Below are positions 1 to 9,149 of a DNA stretch of 64,000 bases, piece by piece. The position numbers and the translations under genes are program-made. Below the pieces are notes generated by a model. It was not told where the DNA came from. It did no database searches and saw only the letters and a program-made list of their open reading frames with translations. Source of the DNA: an uncultured Bacillota bacterium (GTDB taxonomy: Bacteria > Bacillota_I > Bacilli_A > RFN20 > CAG-449); NCBI GenBank assembly GCA_902493275.1, contig CABUOQ010000003.1:1-64000 (forward strand), read 5' to 3'. Numbering within the stretch: position 1 is the stretch's first letter; each line of letters opens with the position of its first letter.

Positions 1-2
1 CG

Positions 3-85
3 ACCCTAATTTTTTTTATAGCGTTATTCAAAACCCTAAAAATTTTTATAGGACCCCTAGGATTCTTTTTTTATGGGTAAAAATA
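3..85. repeat. degenerate A/T-rich repeat units at left edge
   Basis: Three similar units lie here: ACCCTAA then a T run then ATAG (3-22), ACCCTAAAAATTTTTATAGG (33-52), and a more diverged ACCCCTAGG...TTTATGGG unit (54-77). The middle unit is an imperfect palindrome with CCTA and TAGG ends. They could be the tail of a terminator or an operator cluster belonging to the gene beyond the window, or to the regulator starting at 258. No gene is visible in 1-257. Confidence 0.3.
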
Positions 86-257
86 TGTTTCATTTAAATT
101 TAAAACATTAATCGATGGATAAAAAAGTATTTAAGAAATAAATTCTAATTAAATAAATAATACTAAATACTAGATAAGTATAAAAATAATACTTTTCTTG
201 CAATTGAAGTAGCATTATTTTAAAATAAAAACTGATAAAGGAAAAAAAGCTTAGATA

Positions 258-1241
258 ATGAATATGAAGTCAACAGGATTAAAAAGCATAGCGTATGAAC
301 TAAAAATATCTATAAATACAGTTTCTAGAGCCTTAAGGGATTGTGATGATATTAGTGAAGCTACAAAAGAAAAAGTAAGACAAAAAGCTTATGAGTTGGG
401 ATATATACCAAATAATGTTTCACAATTTATAAAAAGAGATGGAAAACAATTGATTGCTGTTGTTGTTAACTCTTTTAAAAACATGTATTTTTCTATTGTT
501 TGTGAGAAACTTGTTAATATTCTTTCAGATGAAGATTATGATTTTACTATTGTTTATTCGAGCAGTAAGCGATTGGAACTTGATGTATTAAAACAATGTA
601 TTTCTCAAAGAGTTGATGGAATTGTTACATTATTAGAACCTAGTGATGAAGTTATTGAAAATTCAAAACTCAACAATATTCCTTTAGTGATTGTAGGCAG
701 ACAAATAAATAAAGATTTTATCGACGAAGTATATATAGATGATGAATTAGGAGGCAAATTGGCGGCTAATTATTTAAGTAATTTTCATAAAATAAAAAAA
801 TTTATTTATGTTAAAATGCCAAATGTTGAATGTTCAAAAAGAAGACAAAAATCATTTCAACAAACTTTGGAAACTTTGTCTAAAGAAAACGAATGCATAA
901 TATTAGATTCTAAGCAAATAAAAGGACATCTTATAAATTTAATTAATCAAGGATATTTAGGAATATTCTGTTTTAATGATGAAATTGCCTACGAAGTGTT
1001 AAAAATTCTTAATAAAGAAATTCCAAATGTTAGGAAAGTATATCCAAGAATGCATATAATTGGATTTGATTGTTTGTCTACTAGATTATGTGGATTAATG
1101 GATTTGACTTCTATAGATTATGATTATGATGAGATTTGTCAAACTGCCTTTAATCTTTTAGTCGAAAAAATGAAAGATATGAAAAGAGAGAAAAAAGCAA
1201 TTAAATTTACTGTTAAATTACATCAAAGAAAATATCTTTAA
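258..1241 (+). CDS. LacI-family transcriptional regulator
   Basis: This is a 327-aa protein with a LacI-type N-terminal helix-turn-helix at about residues 6-55: the stretch LKSIAYELKISINTVSRAL is followed by the usual VRQKAYELGYIPN hinge region. The rest has the periplasmic-binding-protein-like effector fold (IAVVVNSFKNMYF, DGIVTLLEP, PLVIVGRQ and a late IIGFD strand). It would bind a sugar effector and a palindromic operator in the cytoplasm. LacI/cre-like palindromes occur before 2851, 5460 and 24573, so it is a candidate controller of that polysaccharide locus; this is inference. The Shine-Dalgarno is weak (AAAGGA is far upstream), and ATG 264 is a possible alternative start. The stop overlaps the end of the convergent MATE gene. 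Confidence 0.9.
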   Translation: MNMKSTGLKSIAYELKISINTVSRALRDCDDISEATKEKVRQKAYELGYIPNNVSQFIKRDGKQLIAVVVNSFKNMYFSIVCEKLVNILSDEDYDFTIVYSSSKRLELDVLKQCISQRVDGIVTLLEPSDEVIENSKLNNIPLVIVGRQINKDFIDEVYIDDELGGKLAANYLSNFHKIKKFIYVKMPNVECSKRRQKSFQQTLETLSKENECIILDSKQIKGHLINLINQGYLGIFCFNDEIAYEVLKILNKEIPNVRKVYPRMHIIGFDCLSTRLCGLMDLTSIDYDYDEICQTAFNLLVEKMKDMKREKKAIKFTVKLHQRKYL

Positions 1242-2650
1242 TCAGAGATTTCTTTGAGATTTTTGATAAATATTATGTAAATCACACTTCCACCCATGAT
1301 GATGACACTGGTCACCCATGCAATAGGGGTAGAAAAGCAGATGCCAAGATAAGATTCTCTACTAATAGGGTTATTTGGATTAATTAAACTAGGTATAAAT
1401 AAGCATACTAATATTCTTGCCAATAATTCTCCTACACCGCTGATAAAAGGAATTATTGGTTTTTTTATACCTTGGAGTGAAGATCGTGATATAAGAATTA
1501 ATCCTTGCATGATTAAGAAAGGAATAAGAATGGATAAATATGTTGAACAATAATATGAAATTATTTCCCCATCTTCACCTTGTAATTCTTCGGCAGGAAG
1601 AAATATATAAGGAGCTTGTTTTATTAATGAAAAGCCAACAATTAATATGATGACATAACTAATTAAATCAATAAATAAAACATCTCTTATTCCCTTTTTT
1701 ATTCTAACTTTTTCTTTTGCTCCATAATTTTGTCCAACATAGCTTAATAAAGCTGAGGCCATAACGCTTAGAGGAATTGTTAAATAAGACTCGATTGGTG
1801 AATAACAACTAACAGCTTTAGTTGCTAAGCGACCAAATTCATTAATTTTTCGAGCTTGAACAAAAGATCCGATAAATAGAATGGACCATTGAAATCCTAA
1901 TGGTAATCCCATTTTAAGCAAATTTATGGAAATATCTTTATCTATTTTCAATGAATCTTTAGTTAATTTTAAATTAGGATACTTTTTAAAAATATATATC
2001 AATGTAACAATAGTATTTGCTAAATTAGCTAATAATGTTGCTAATGCTACACCTCGTGTATCTAATCTTATTACGCCAGTAAATAAAAAGGCCAATCCAA
2101 TATTCAAAATAGTTGATAGTAAAGAAATTACTAATGGCATAGATGAATTACCAATTGATCTTAAAAAATTTGCGCAATAATTTGATAACATCATGAAAAT
2201 AAATGATATAAGAATTATTTGATAATAATTACTTGCGCGTTCAAGATATATTTCATCAATGTTTAAAATATTTAGTAGTTGTCTATAACAACAAAAACCA
2301 ATCACAACGATAATAAATGCGATAATTATTGATAAAATAATAGAATTATAAAACGTTTTTTTGATTCCCGCTTCATCTTTTGCACCATGTTTATTTGATG
2401 AAACAACAGCAAAACCACTGCTACATCCATAGGCAAAATTGAATAAAATGCTAGAGATTGTTCCCGTTGAATTAATCGCGGTAACACTATCTCCGCCAAC
2501 AGTCACTTTTAATACTAAAGCATTAATTAATGAAAAGGCATTTCCTAAAATTGATGATATCAAAATAGGAATTGCAAAAAGTAAAATTACCTTCCAAGGA
2601 GTCCCTTTTGTTAAGTCGATAGGTTTAAAAAGTTTTTTAATTCGTTCCAT
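1238..2650 (-). CDS. MATE-family multidrug/metabolite efflux transporter
   Basis: The 470-aa integral membrane protein has about twelve hydrophobic helices and the usual length for the MATE (NorM/DinF) family. The N-terminus DLTKGTPWKVILLFAIPIL and the segment ALVLKVTVGGDSVTAINSTG match the start and first loop of Firmicute MATE proteins, and a second half-repeat begins near residue 240. It probably exchanges cations for drugs or metabolites across the cytoplasmic membrane; the substrate cannot be told. It runs convergently to the LacI gene with a 4-bp overlap of stop codons. It has no obvious functional link to the sugar genes. Confidence 0.9.
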   Translation of the reverse strand: MERIKKLFKPIDLTKGTPWKVILLFAIPILISSILGNAFSLINALVLKVTVGGDSVTAINSTGTISSILFNFAYGCSSGFAVVSSNKHGAKDEAGIKKTFYNSIILSIIIAFIIVVIGFCCYRQLLNILNIDEIYLERASNYYQIILISFIFMMLSNYCANFLRSIGNSSMPLVISLLSTILNIGLAFLFTGVIRLDTRGVALATLLANLANTIVTLIYIFKKYPNLKLTKDSLKIDKDISINLLKMGLPLGFQWSILFIGSFVQARKINEFGRLATKAVSCYSPIESYLTIPLSVMASALLSYVGQNYGAKEKVRIKKGIRDVLFIDLISYVIILIVGFSLIKQAPYIFLPAEELQGEDGEIISYYCSTYLSILIPFLIMQGLILISRSSLQGIKKPIIPFISGVGELLARILVCLFIPSLINPNNPISRESYLGICFSTPIAWVTSVIIMGGSVIYIIFIKNLKEISD

Positions 2651-2795
2651 TTACAAGTATATTTTACTTAAACACAAGCATTTATGATACATATATTATC
2701 ATTAAAATTAATGTAGTAAAACGTAAAAATCTCCTAAAAATAGGCTTTTTATGTGTATGATAGAAAAACGATTAAAATTAACTTTTGTTGAAAAA

Positions 2796-2822
2796 TGAAA
2801 GCGATTTCTTTACTATTATAAT
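2796..2822 (+). promoter_or_regulatory. cre/LacI-type operator and -10 box before the 2851 lipoprotein
   Basis: TGAAAGCGATTTCT at 2796-2809 matches 13 of 14 positions of the cre consensus TGWAANCGNTNWCA. A perfect TATAAT follows at 2817-2822, about 28 bp before the start codon. The operator occupies the -35/-10 spacer region, which would suit repression. No good -35 hexamer is visible at 17-bp spacing. Confidence 0.55.
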
Positions 2823-2850
2823 GTATATATAAAAAGGAGAAATTATACAA

Positions 2851-4011
2851 ATGAATAAAAAGATTTTAAAATGTTTGACTTCAGTTTTACTTCTTGGATG
2901 TACATTTACTATGGCATCATGTAATAATCCTGCAAGTTCATCAACTGGAAATTCATCAACATCTGAATCAACAGAAACATCTAAAAGTGAATCTTCATCT
3001 ACTTTAGAATCAATTGAAAGTTCTTTAGAATCTTCATCTGATGCAGTTACAGAAGTAATTAAGAGTTTAACTGCAAAGAATGAAGTTGTTAATGCGAAGA
3101 TTGGTGAAACATTAAATGTTACTCAACTATATAATCTTGTTGGTTATAAGAGTTTAAGTGCAGCACAAAAAGTTTGTACTTATGCATCTGACAATGAAAA
3201 AGTTGTTAAATTTAATTCTAAAACATTAAGAGCTGTTGGTGTTGGAGAAGCTAACATTACTGTTACTTCAAAAGTTGACACTACTAAAACTTGTTCTTTC
3301 AAAGTAGTTGTTAAAGATATTTATTTCAACCGTGAAACTTCAGGTGTCAATTCAGACGATGATTTTGACAACGAATTAATTGAAGATGGTGGTGAAGTAA
3401 GAACAAAATCATTAATGTCAGGTGATTACTTTGTTAATGGAATTGATTCAACAAAATTCATGATGGAAACTGAAATTGTAATTCACTCAGTAGCATCAAA
3501 TGAAAAATATCCTAAGTTTGGAATTGTTGTTGATACTATGTCAAATGCTGGCGAAGGTGTAAGCAATAGACTTTATTATTTCTTAGATGCTGCTATCGGA
3601 AATAGTAATAATACCTCTTGGAGTAACTTCGGCGTTTGTGAAGTATTTAATGGAAGTGGATGGGCTTGGAATGCAGGCATTGGAAATGAAGTTGCTAGAC
3701 ACCAAGATGCTCTTTACACATTGCCAGAAGGAAATATTACATACGAAACAGTATTTAAAATGAAATTAGTACGTAATGGTTTAGCATTCCATTTATGGGC
3801 AAATGATGTATATGCTGGATCTGTTGAGGTTTTATCTTACTTATTCAGTGATGCACAAGGAAATCCTGCTACTTCACAAGTTGGATTATTCCAATTCCAA
3901 TCAGATGCTACATTTAAAAACTATTCAGCTACTCAAGATGAAGCTGCTGTAGATGCTGCTATTGCAAGTATTGAAAACGTAACATTCTTAACAAATTGGG
4001 CTGACGACTAA
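2851..4011 (+). CDS. surface lipoprotein with Big_2-like domain and beta-sandwich C-terminus
   Basis: This is a 386-aa protein. It has a signal peptide and lipobox ending at Cys24 (TMASC), then a Ser/Thr/Glu-rich linker (about residues 27-65). Next comes an Ig-like Big_2-type domain (about 66-155, containing ASDNEKVVKFNSKTLRAVG and VGEANITVTS), and then a roughly 210-aa Trp/Asn-rich beta-sandwich region. The end resembles the ligand-binding repeats of the 58098 lipoprotein (VRNGLAFHLWANDVYAGSVE). No catalytic motif is seen, so it is probably a carbohydrate-binding surface protein. A strong Shine-Dalgarno (AAGGAG) precedes the ATG. It has its own promoter and operator, and a hairpin just after its stop suggests it is transcribed mostly alone. 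Confidence 0.75.
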   Translation: MNKKILKCLTSVLLLGCTFTMASCNNPASSSTGNSSTSESTETSKSESSSTLESIESSLESSSDAVTEVIKSLTAKNEVVNAKIGETLNVTQLYNLVGYKSLSAAQKVCTYASDNEKVVKFNSKTLRAVGVGEANITVTSKVDTTKTCSFKVVVKDIYFNRETSGVNSDDDFDNELIEDGGEVRTKSLMSGDYFVNGIDSTKFMMETEIVIHSVASNEKYPKFGIVVDTMSNAGEGVSNRLYYFLDAAIGNSNNTSWSNFGVCEVFNGSGWAWNAGIGNEVARHQDALYTLPEGNITYETVFKMKLVRNGLAFHLWANDVYAGSVEVLSYLFSDAQGNPATSQVGLFQFQSDATFKNYSATQDEAAVDAAIASIENVTFLTNWADD

Positions 4012-4014
4012 TCG

Positions 4015-5295
4015 ATGAAATTGTTTAAATCTGACCTCATATTATTAAGTAGAGCTTCCCCGGTAAAAGCGGGGAAGCGTTTTGTATCTTTCTTTATTGA
4101 TTTTCTCATCGTATTTATCTTTTCTTATTTAGTTTTCTTGGGTGGATTTCAAATTACTAAAGGATCAGATGCATATGTAAATGCAGGGAAAATAGTTGAT
4201 ACAGAAATTAAATATTACAATGATTTGTTTTCTGAAACTAAGGTTTTTCAATTTATAGATGAAGAAAAAACAACGAGAAAAGATTCAGATATTATGGTTT
4301 TAGAAAGTGTAAGTAGACAAATTTATCGCGCTTATACTACTTTTGGCAATAGTGAATACCCAAATTGGTCTATTGAAAATAGTGAGCGATGGCAAGAAGC
4401 TATTAATAAATATGGTATAGCAGATGTTGAAACAGAATCAATTCCTTATTTTTATGTCAAATACATTCCTAATCATGAAGAAATGAAGATTGTGAATTAT
4501 AAAGATGGACAAATAGAAGGTAAGGAAATAAAAACATATTTATTTGATTTATATAAAAGTTCTTTTGATGAAAATAAAGATATGTTTGTCTATGATGAAA
4601 CTAAATACGATATACCAATTTTAAAAACCGAAGTATCTTATAATTTATACTGCTATCTTTTTGATGAAGATGCTGAAGAGAGTAATAAAGAAAAAGGTAA
4701 GACCTATTATTCATCGTATTATAGTGCCTATTCTTATATGCTCGAAGATGCTGAAAGAAAGATGATAGTTAGTGAACCTTATTATACAGAACATTATTTG
4801 GTTTATTCAGATAATTATTATAAGCAAGGTAAATATGCGAATATTACTATTATAGTCTCGATAATGATTGGTTATCTAATCGGTATATTAATTCCTAAGT
4901 TAGTGTTTAAAGACGATAGAACTTTTGGAAGGTTAATCATGCGTTTAGGTGTAATTAATGATAAAAAAGAAAAGACTAAATGGTATGTGATGCTTATTAA
5001 AACTATTTTAGGAATGTGTGGATTTGTCACTACAAGCATTTTGATGTATCTTTTACCTCCGTTTAGTGGAGTGTATGATTTTATGATGATGCCACTTATA
5101 GGAAATAGCGGAAGTATTACAATGCTTACGATAGTTTTATTCCTTTCACTTCTAGGAATAGGTTTATATGTATCTACGCTGTTCACTCATAACAAAGTTA
5201 GTTTATTGGACTTAGTTTTCCATGAACACGTTGTTGATAAACATCATATTGATGAAGGCGATTTTGATGATCAATATGAAGGAAAAGCTATTTAA
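4015..5295 (+). CDS. RDD-family membrane protein with large extracytoplasmic insertion
   Basis: The protein is 426 aa. The N-terminal KAGKRFVSFFIDFLIVFIF is the typical start of an RDD domain (first membrane helix about residues 26-46). About 220 polar residues follow (roughly 50-270), predicted outside the membrane. A cluster of helices then carries the other RDD signatures (TFGRLIMRLGVI; NKVSLLDLVFHEHVVD). Usual RDD proteins are about 150 aa, so the long insertion is odd. The function is unknown; RDD proteins have been linked to ion transport. The start is 3 bp after the lipoprotein stop and has no clear Shine-Dalgarno, so it may be translationally coupled. A GC-rich terminator-like hairpin lies inside its first 25 codons. 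Confidence 0.75.
   Translation: MKLFKSDLILLSRASPVKAGKRFVSFFIDFLIVFIFSYLVFLGGFQITKGSDAYVNAGKIVDTEIKYYNDLFSETKVFQFIDEEKTTRKDSDIMVLESVSRQIYRAYTTFGNSEYPNWSIENSERWQEAINKYGIADVETESIPYFYVKYIPNHEEMKIVNYKDGQIEGKEIKTYLFDLYKSSFDENKDMFVYDETKYDIPILKTEVSYNLYCYLFDEDAEESNKEKGKTYYSSYYSAYSYMLEDAERKMIVSEPYYTEHYLVYSDNYYKQGKYANITIIVSIMIGYLIGILIPKLVFKDDRTFGRLIMRLGVINDKKEKTKWYVMLIKTILGMCGFVTTSILMYLLPPFSGVYDFMMMPLIGNSGSITMLTIVLFLSLLGIGLYVSTLFTHNKVSLLDLVFHEHVVDKHHIDEGDFDDQYEGKAI
4054..4084 (+). terminator. GC-rich hairpin inside the 5' end of the RDD gene
   Basis: GCTTCCCCG (4054-4062) pairs perfectly with CGGGGAAGC (4070-4078) around a 7-base loop, then GTTTTGT follows. A 9-bp GC-rich stem is exceptional in this AT-rich DNA. 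It lies 43 bp after the 2851 lipoprotein stop, so it looks like that gene's terminator, although it also encodes ASPVKAGK of the RDD protein. It may act as an attenuator or 3'-end stabiliser. Confidence 0.5.
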
Positions 5296-5314
5296 AATTT
5301 GAATGCATTTAACG

Positions 5315-5347
5315 AAAAATTACCTTATTTAAGGTAATTTTTTGTTT
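5315..5347 (+). terminator. rho-independent terminator after the RDD gene
   Basis: AAAAATTACCTT (5315-5326) pairs with AAGGTAATTTTT (5331-5342) around ATTT, and the T run continues. It lies 20 bp after the RDD stop and separates it from the sugar locus. Confidence 0.8.
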
Positions 5348-5399
5348 TTGATACATTAATCTTAATGTAAATATACTCTTGAAGTGAATAGCGGTTTTT

Positions 5400-5428
5400 G
5401 TGACAATAATTATGTAAGCACTTACAAT
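5400..5428 (+). promoter_or_regulatory. promoter with overlapping palindromic operator before the ABC importer
   Basis: TGTAAGCACTTACA at 5413-5426 has perfect 6-bp arms (TGTAAG/CTTACA). It fits the cre/LacI-type consensus except for CA in place of the central CG. A -10-like TACAAT (5423-5428) overlaps it, and GTGACA (5400-5405) lies 17 bp upstream as a possible -35. Binding here would block transcription of the 5460 operon. Confidence 0.6.
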
Positions 5429-5459
5429 TTTTTTAAAAGTGTAAAAAAGGAGAAAATTA

Positions 5460-7127
5460 ATGAAAAAGAAAAACAAGTTATTTGTACTCGGAACAGGAGT
5501 AGTAACATCGATGTTAACCTTTGCTTTAGTTGGATGTAATGGACCTACTGCAGTAAGTAGTTTTGGTGGACAATCCTCTTCTGGTGGAACAACAACTTCT
5601 TCTGGAGAATCTATAAGCAGTGGAACTGACGATCAAGATGGTATTTTTGAAACAAAATCAATTGAAAGAGACTTAGAATTTGATGATGAAAACAATCCAT
5701 TATTTGATGATGAAATTAGAATTAAAGTCTGGTCAATTATTGGTGACCCAGATCAAGTTATTTTCCAAAAATTGGTAGATCAATTTAACTCTGAATATTT
5801 AGGCCAAATTCATATCGACTTGGTATATCAAGGACACTTTGACTACTATAGTGCTTTGGATACTACTTGGGTAAACGATTTTGAGTCATTCCCAGATGTA
5901 TGTTTCATGCATAATGAAAAAACAGTTGAATATGCATATAAAGGATATTTATATCCATTAGATTCATTATTCGATGAAACAAAAGTAACAATGGATCTTA
6001 GCCAAATCTATTCTAATATTGATCGTGTTACTCAATATAAAAATCATAGATTCGCTTTACCAGTAGATGCTCATGGTTTCGTTACTCAATTTAGACAAGA
6101 TATTATTAAAAAGAATGGTTTAGGATTTGATAATAATACAAGATTTATTCCTAATTCACGTGCTGAATATTCTGAATTATTACAAAAATTAAGAGAAAAA
6201 GCTGATAAGGGTGAATTATTAGTTAGAAATATTAATAGATCAAGTAATCATGCTTGGAAGACAGCTAATGCAAGTGCATTCTATCCAGAATTTACTCAAT
6301 CAACTGATCCAGATGGATTAAGTGCATTATACGCTAATGGAGGTTCATTATTAAATGAGGCTCAAGATACAGTTGTTTTCCAAAACAATAAAGGTTTTGA
6401 AACATATGTCACAGATCAAGTTGATAGATGGAACAATAAATTAATGGGTGAAAGTGGAACAGCTGTTGAAATGTTTGGTACAGGTTCAACTGTTATGTTC
6501 TCTGAAGGACCATGGTGGGTTTCACAAACTTATTCTGCTAACTGGAATAATACAGAATTAAAAACTGCAGATGCATCTAAAGGTGTTTCTGAAGAAGATG
6601 CTTCAGACCCAATTCTTAATACACCATATACAGCTTCTCGTCCAACTAATTGGTGGACATTAGATGAAAATGCTTCAACTGAAAATGGTACAAAATGGTT
6701 TGGTAATGGTCACGCTATTTCTGTTACAAGACACTGCACAAGTATGCAAAAAGTTGCAGCAGCATTAACATTCATGAAATGGTATACACAAGAAAAAACA
6801 GAAGCAACAGATACATATCACCTTACAACATGGTGTTCCTCAGGACATATTCCAGCATGGAAGAATGTTTATGATTCAGCTGATTATAAAGATTTATTAG
6901 AAAAGAATTTAACATGTAGAGCTTTAGGTGATCCAAAAGATGTTATCGCTCTTGAAGGTCTAGAATATGAATCAACTATTGTTTCAGTTGTTGCTGATTC
7001 ATGTACAAATGTTATTAATGAACTAAAATCATCAAGCGGATGTACTAAAGAAAGAGCAGTTCAGATTATTAGTGAAGTAGCTGAGGGTGCTCAAGCTATG
7101 CTCGATTTATTAACAGAAGAATTTTAA
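5460..7127 (+). CDS. ABC sugar transporter substrate-binding lipoprotein
   Basis: This 555-aa lipoprotein has a lipobox ending at Cys26 (ALVGC) and a short Ser/Gly linker. The solute-binding fold of the carbohydrate (CUT1/MalE) class starts near residue 80 (IRIKVWSIIGDPDQVIFQKL, then VDQFNSEY). Other family features are FPDVCFMHNEKTVEYAYKGYL and the late GHAISVTRHC, typical of proteins binding oligosaccharides. It would deliver sugar to the permeases at 7136 and 8194. The Shine-Dalgarno AAAGGAG precedes the ATG. It is first in the locus and under the 5413 operator. Many aromatic residues (WW, NWW) suit an oligosaccharide ligand. At 555 aa it is longer than typical MalE (about 400). Confidence 0.88.
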   Translation: MKKKNKLFVLGTGVVTSMLTFALVGCNGPTAVSSFGGQSSSGGTTTSSGESISSGTDDQDGIFETKSIERDLEFDDENNPLFDDEIRIKVWSIIGDPDQVIFQKLVDQFNSEYLGQIHIDLVYQGHFDYYSALDTTWVNDFESFPDVCFMHNEKTVEYAYKGYLYPLDSLFDETKVTMDLSQIYSNIDRVTQYKNHRFALPVDAHGFVTQFRQDIIKKNGLGFDNNTRFIPNSRAEYSELLQKLREKADKGELLVRNINRSSNHAWKTANASAFYPEFTQSTDPDGLSALYANGGSLLNEAQDTVVFQNNKGFETYVTDQVDRWNNKLMGESGTAVEMFGTGSTVMFSEGPWWVSQTYSANWNNTELKTADASKGVSEEDASDPILNTPYTASRPTNWWTLDENASTENGTKWFGNGHAISVTRHCTSMQKVAAALTFMKWYTQEKTEATDTYHLTTWCSSGHIPAWKNVYDSADYKDLLEKNLTCRALGDPKDVIALEGLEYESTIVSVVADSCTNVINELKSSSGCTKERAVQIISEVAEGAQAMLDLLTEEF

Positions 7128-7135
7128 TATATTAT

Positions 7136-8212
7136 ATGGAGCAGACTATTGTTTTAGAAGAATACGCTAAAAAAAGGTCAAGAAGAATAGGGGCAATAAA
7201 AAAGTATGGTACAACCATACTTTTCCTATTACCTTTTATGTTGGCGTTTATTATTTTCTTTGTTTTCCCGTTATTTTATGGAATTCATATTTCATTGACT
7301 AACTTTCAATATGGAAAACCGGGAGTTGAACAATTTAACTCTTTTAGATGGTATAAAATTATATTGGGTGTAGATCCAAGTAAGTCGGGTAAATTAATTA
7401 GTCAGTCCTTTTGGGCCGCATTTTTACACACGATTGTTTTTGCAGTAATCATGGTTCCTGTTGCGGTTTTATTGCCGTTGGGATTAGCTATTTTGGTTAA
7501 TACAAAACCACCAGGATATAAATTCTTTAGAGCATTAATTTATATGCCATCTATAGTTCCTCTTACGGCGGCTGGAACAATTTTTACGTTACTATTTTTG
7601 CCACTTGTTCAACATGGGTTGCTGGCGGAATTGTTTGGCATAGATATCAACTGGTTTGTTGATTCTATATTTAAAGGTAAAATAGGAAATATGTCAATTG
7701 ATGTTGCTTATGCATGGATTCCTATTTTCTTGATGTGTTTATGGGGTGGCTGGGGATCTAACTTTATCATTTTAAGTGCTGGTCTTCAAAACGTCCCTAA
7801 AAATTTATATGAAGCAAGTTCGATTGACGGTTGCTCAAAATGGAGAAAGATTAAAAGTGTCACTATTCCAGGAATCAAAGGTCAATTGGTATTATGCTTA
7901 TTCACAACAATCATTGGTTATTTAGGTTTATATGGACAAAACTATGTTCTTACTAATGGTTCTCCAAGAATTCCTAAATTAACTGCTGTTCCTGCAGGAC
8001 ATAAAGTTTCTACAGTTATCTATTTTATTCAAGATATTGTTGCAAATAATGCAAACTTTAAAGCTAAGTTCTATGGTTTAGCTGCGGCAGCGAGTTTAAT
8101 ATTTGCCGTTTTTGTTGGAATTATTTCGGGTATACAAATGTTCTGTACTCGTGAAAGAAAAACTGGAACATCTATTTCGGAGGCGTATAGCAAATGGGAC
8201 AAGATAAGATAA
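7136..8212 (+). CDS. ABC sugar transporter permease (MalF/LplB type)
   Basis: The 358-aa membrane protein has six predicted helices. The first is FLLPFMLAFIIFFVFPLFYG, followed by the binding-protein-dependent transport domain. The cytoplasmic EAA loop is visible as EASSIDGCSKWRKIKSVTIPG, which docks on the ATPase. It pairs with the permease at 8194, and the two reading frames overlap by 19 bp, so translation is coupled. The start lies 8 bp after the binding-protein stop and lacks a strong ribosome site. Confidence 0.92.
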   Translation: MEQTIVLEEYAKKRSRRIGAIKKYGTTILFLLPFMLAFIIFFVFPLFYGIHISLTNFQYGKPGVEQFNSFRWYKIILGVDPSKSGKLISQSFWAAFLHTIVFAVIMVPVAVLLPLGLAILVNTKPPGYKFFRALIYMPSIVPLTAAGTIFTLLFLPLVQHGLLAELFGIDINWFVDSIFKGKIGNMSIDVAYAWIPIFLMCLWGGWGSNFIILSAGLQNVPKNLYEASSIDGCSKWRKIKSVTIPGIKGQLVLCLFTTIIGYLGLYGQNYVLTNGSPRIPKLTAVPAGHKVSTVIYFIQDIVANNANFKAKFYGLAAAASLIFAVFVGIISGIQMFCTRERKTGTSISEAYSKWDKIR

Positions 8213-9141
8213 CTATTGAGCAATATATCGGCTTCGAAAAAAAGAAGTCAATGGGAAATAAGACTAAAGTAAGTGTTGGAAAAATTGTTTCTTTCGTTGT
8301 TTTAGCACTATTCTGTATTTTATGGGTTTCCCCATTTATAATTATGTTTTTGGGATCTTTAAGAAGTTCGCATGATGCGATATTCTATCCTAAAGAAATA
8401 TTTTATCCACATCATGGATATACTTTAGAAAACTATAAAATTATTTTAACTAATGAATATCCACCTGATGTTCAACATAATAAAACTCAACCTTTTGAAA
8501 TTGGATATTGGTTCATGAATAGCTGTTTCAGCGCTATTGGTGGAACATTATTATATTTGTTGGTTGCTTCATTTGCTGCATATGCATTTACATTTATTGA
8601 ATTTAAATATCGTAATGTTTTATTTGCAGTTTTATTAGCTACATTAGTTATTCCAGGTGCAGCTACTTCTGTAGGTAATCAATCAATGGTTTATTCTATG
8701 GGATTAAATAACTCTATTTTAGCTTTGATTATACCAGGGTTAGGTGGAGTTTATGGAATGTATTTAATAAAGACCTTCTTTGAGGCAATTCCTAAGGATT
8801 TAATTGAATCCGCTAAGATGGATGGATATAGCAATTTGAAAATATTCTTTAAAATAGTTTTACCATTAGGAAAAACAGCCCTTTTTGTTCAAGGATTGTT
8901 TGGATTTATGGGAGGATGGAATGACCTCATTTGGCCACAAATGTTATTTGGTACAAAAGATACAAAAATGTGGACATTACAAGTCGGTATCGCTTACGTT
9001 ATTAATAATACAAAGCAAGCCTCATTAATTGGTACAGCTCTTGCTTGTGGTGTTATTAGTTTAGTACCAGTATTAATTGTATATATTATCGCACAAGACA
9101 AAATTATTGAAGGTATGGCTGGTGCGGGCATTAAACGTTAG
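8194..9141 (+). CDS. ABC sugar transporter permease (MalG type)
   Basis: This 315-aa CUT1 permease has the first helix IVSFVVLALFCILWVSPFII and the EAA loop ESAKMDGYSNLKIFFKIVLPL. The family's typical FMGGWNDLIWPQ segment is also present. It forms the translocation pore with the 7136 product, and the complex is probably powered by the ATPase at 10913. It starts inside the 3' end of the previous gene and is preceded by GGAGG at about 8178. Confidence 0.92.
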   Translation: MGQDKITIEQYIGFEKKKSMGNKTKVSVGKIVSFVVLALFCILWVSPFIIMFLGSLRSSHDAIFYPKEIFYPHHGYTLENYKIILTNEYPPDVQHNKTQPFEIGYWFMNSCFSAIGGTLLYLLVASFAAYAFTFIEFKYRNVLFAVLLATLVIPGAATSVGNQSMVYSMGLNNSILALIIPGLGGVYGMYLIKTFFEAIPKDLIESAKMDGYSNLKIFFKIVLPLGKTALFVQGLFGFMGGWNDLIWPQMLFGTKDTKMWTLQVGIAYVINNTKQASLIGTALACGVISLVPVLIVYIIAQDKIIEGMAGAGIKR

Positions 9142-9149
9142 GATATTAT

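Noticed and set aside
1926..2687. Plus-strand open frames antisense to the MATE gene
   Set aside because: They lie inside a clear 12-helix transporter and show no family features.
2733..2750. CCTA-A4-TAGG hairpin followed by CTTTTT as a terminator
   Set aside because: The stem is only 4 bp and no plus-strand gene ends nearby; it is probably chance in AT-rich sequence.
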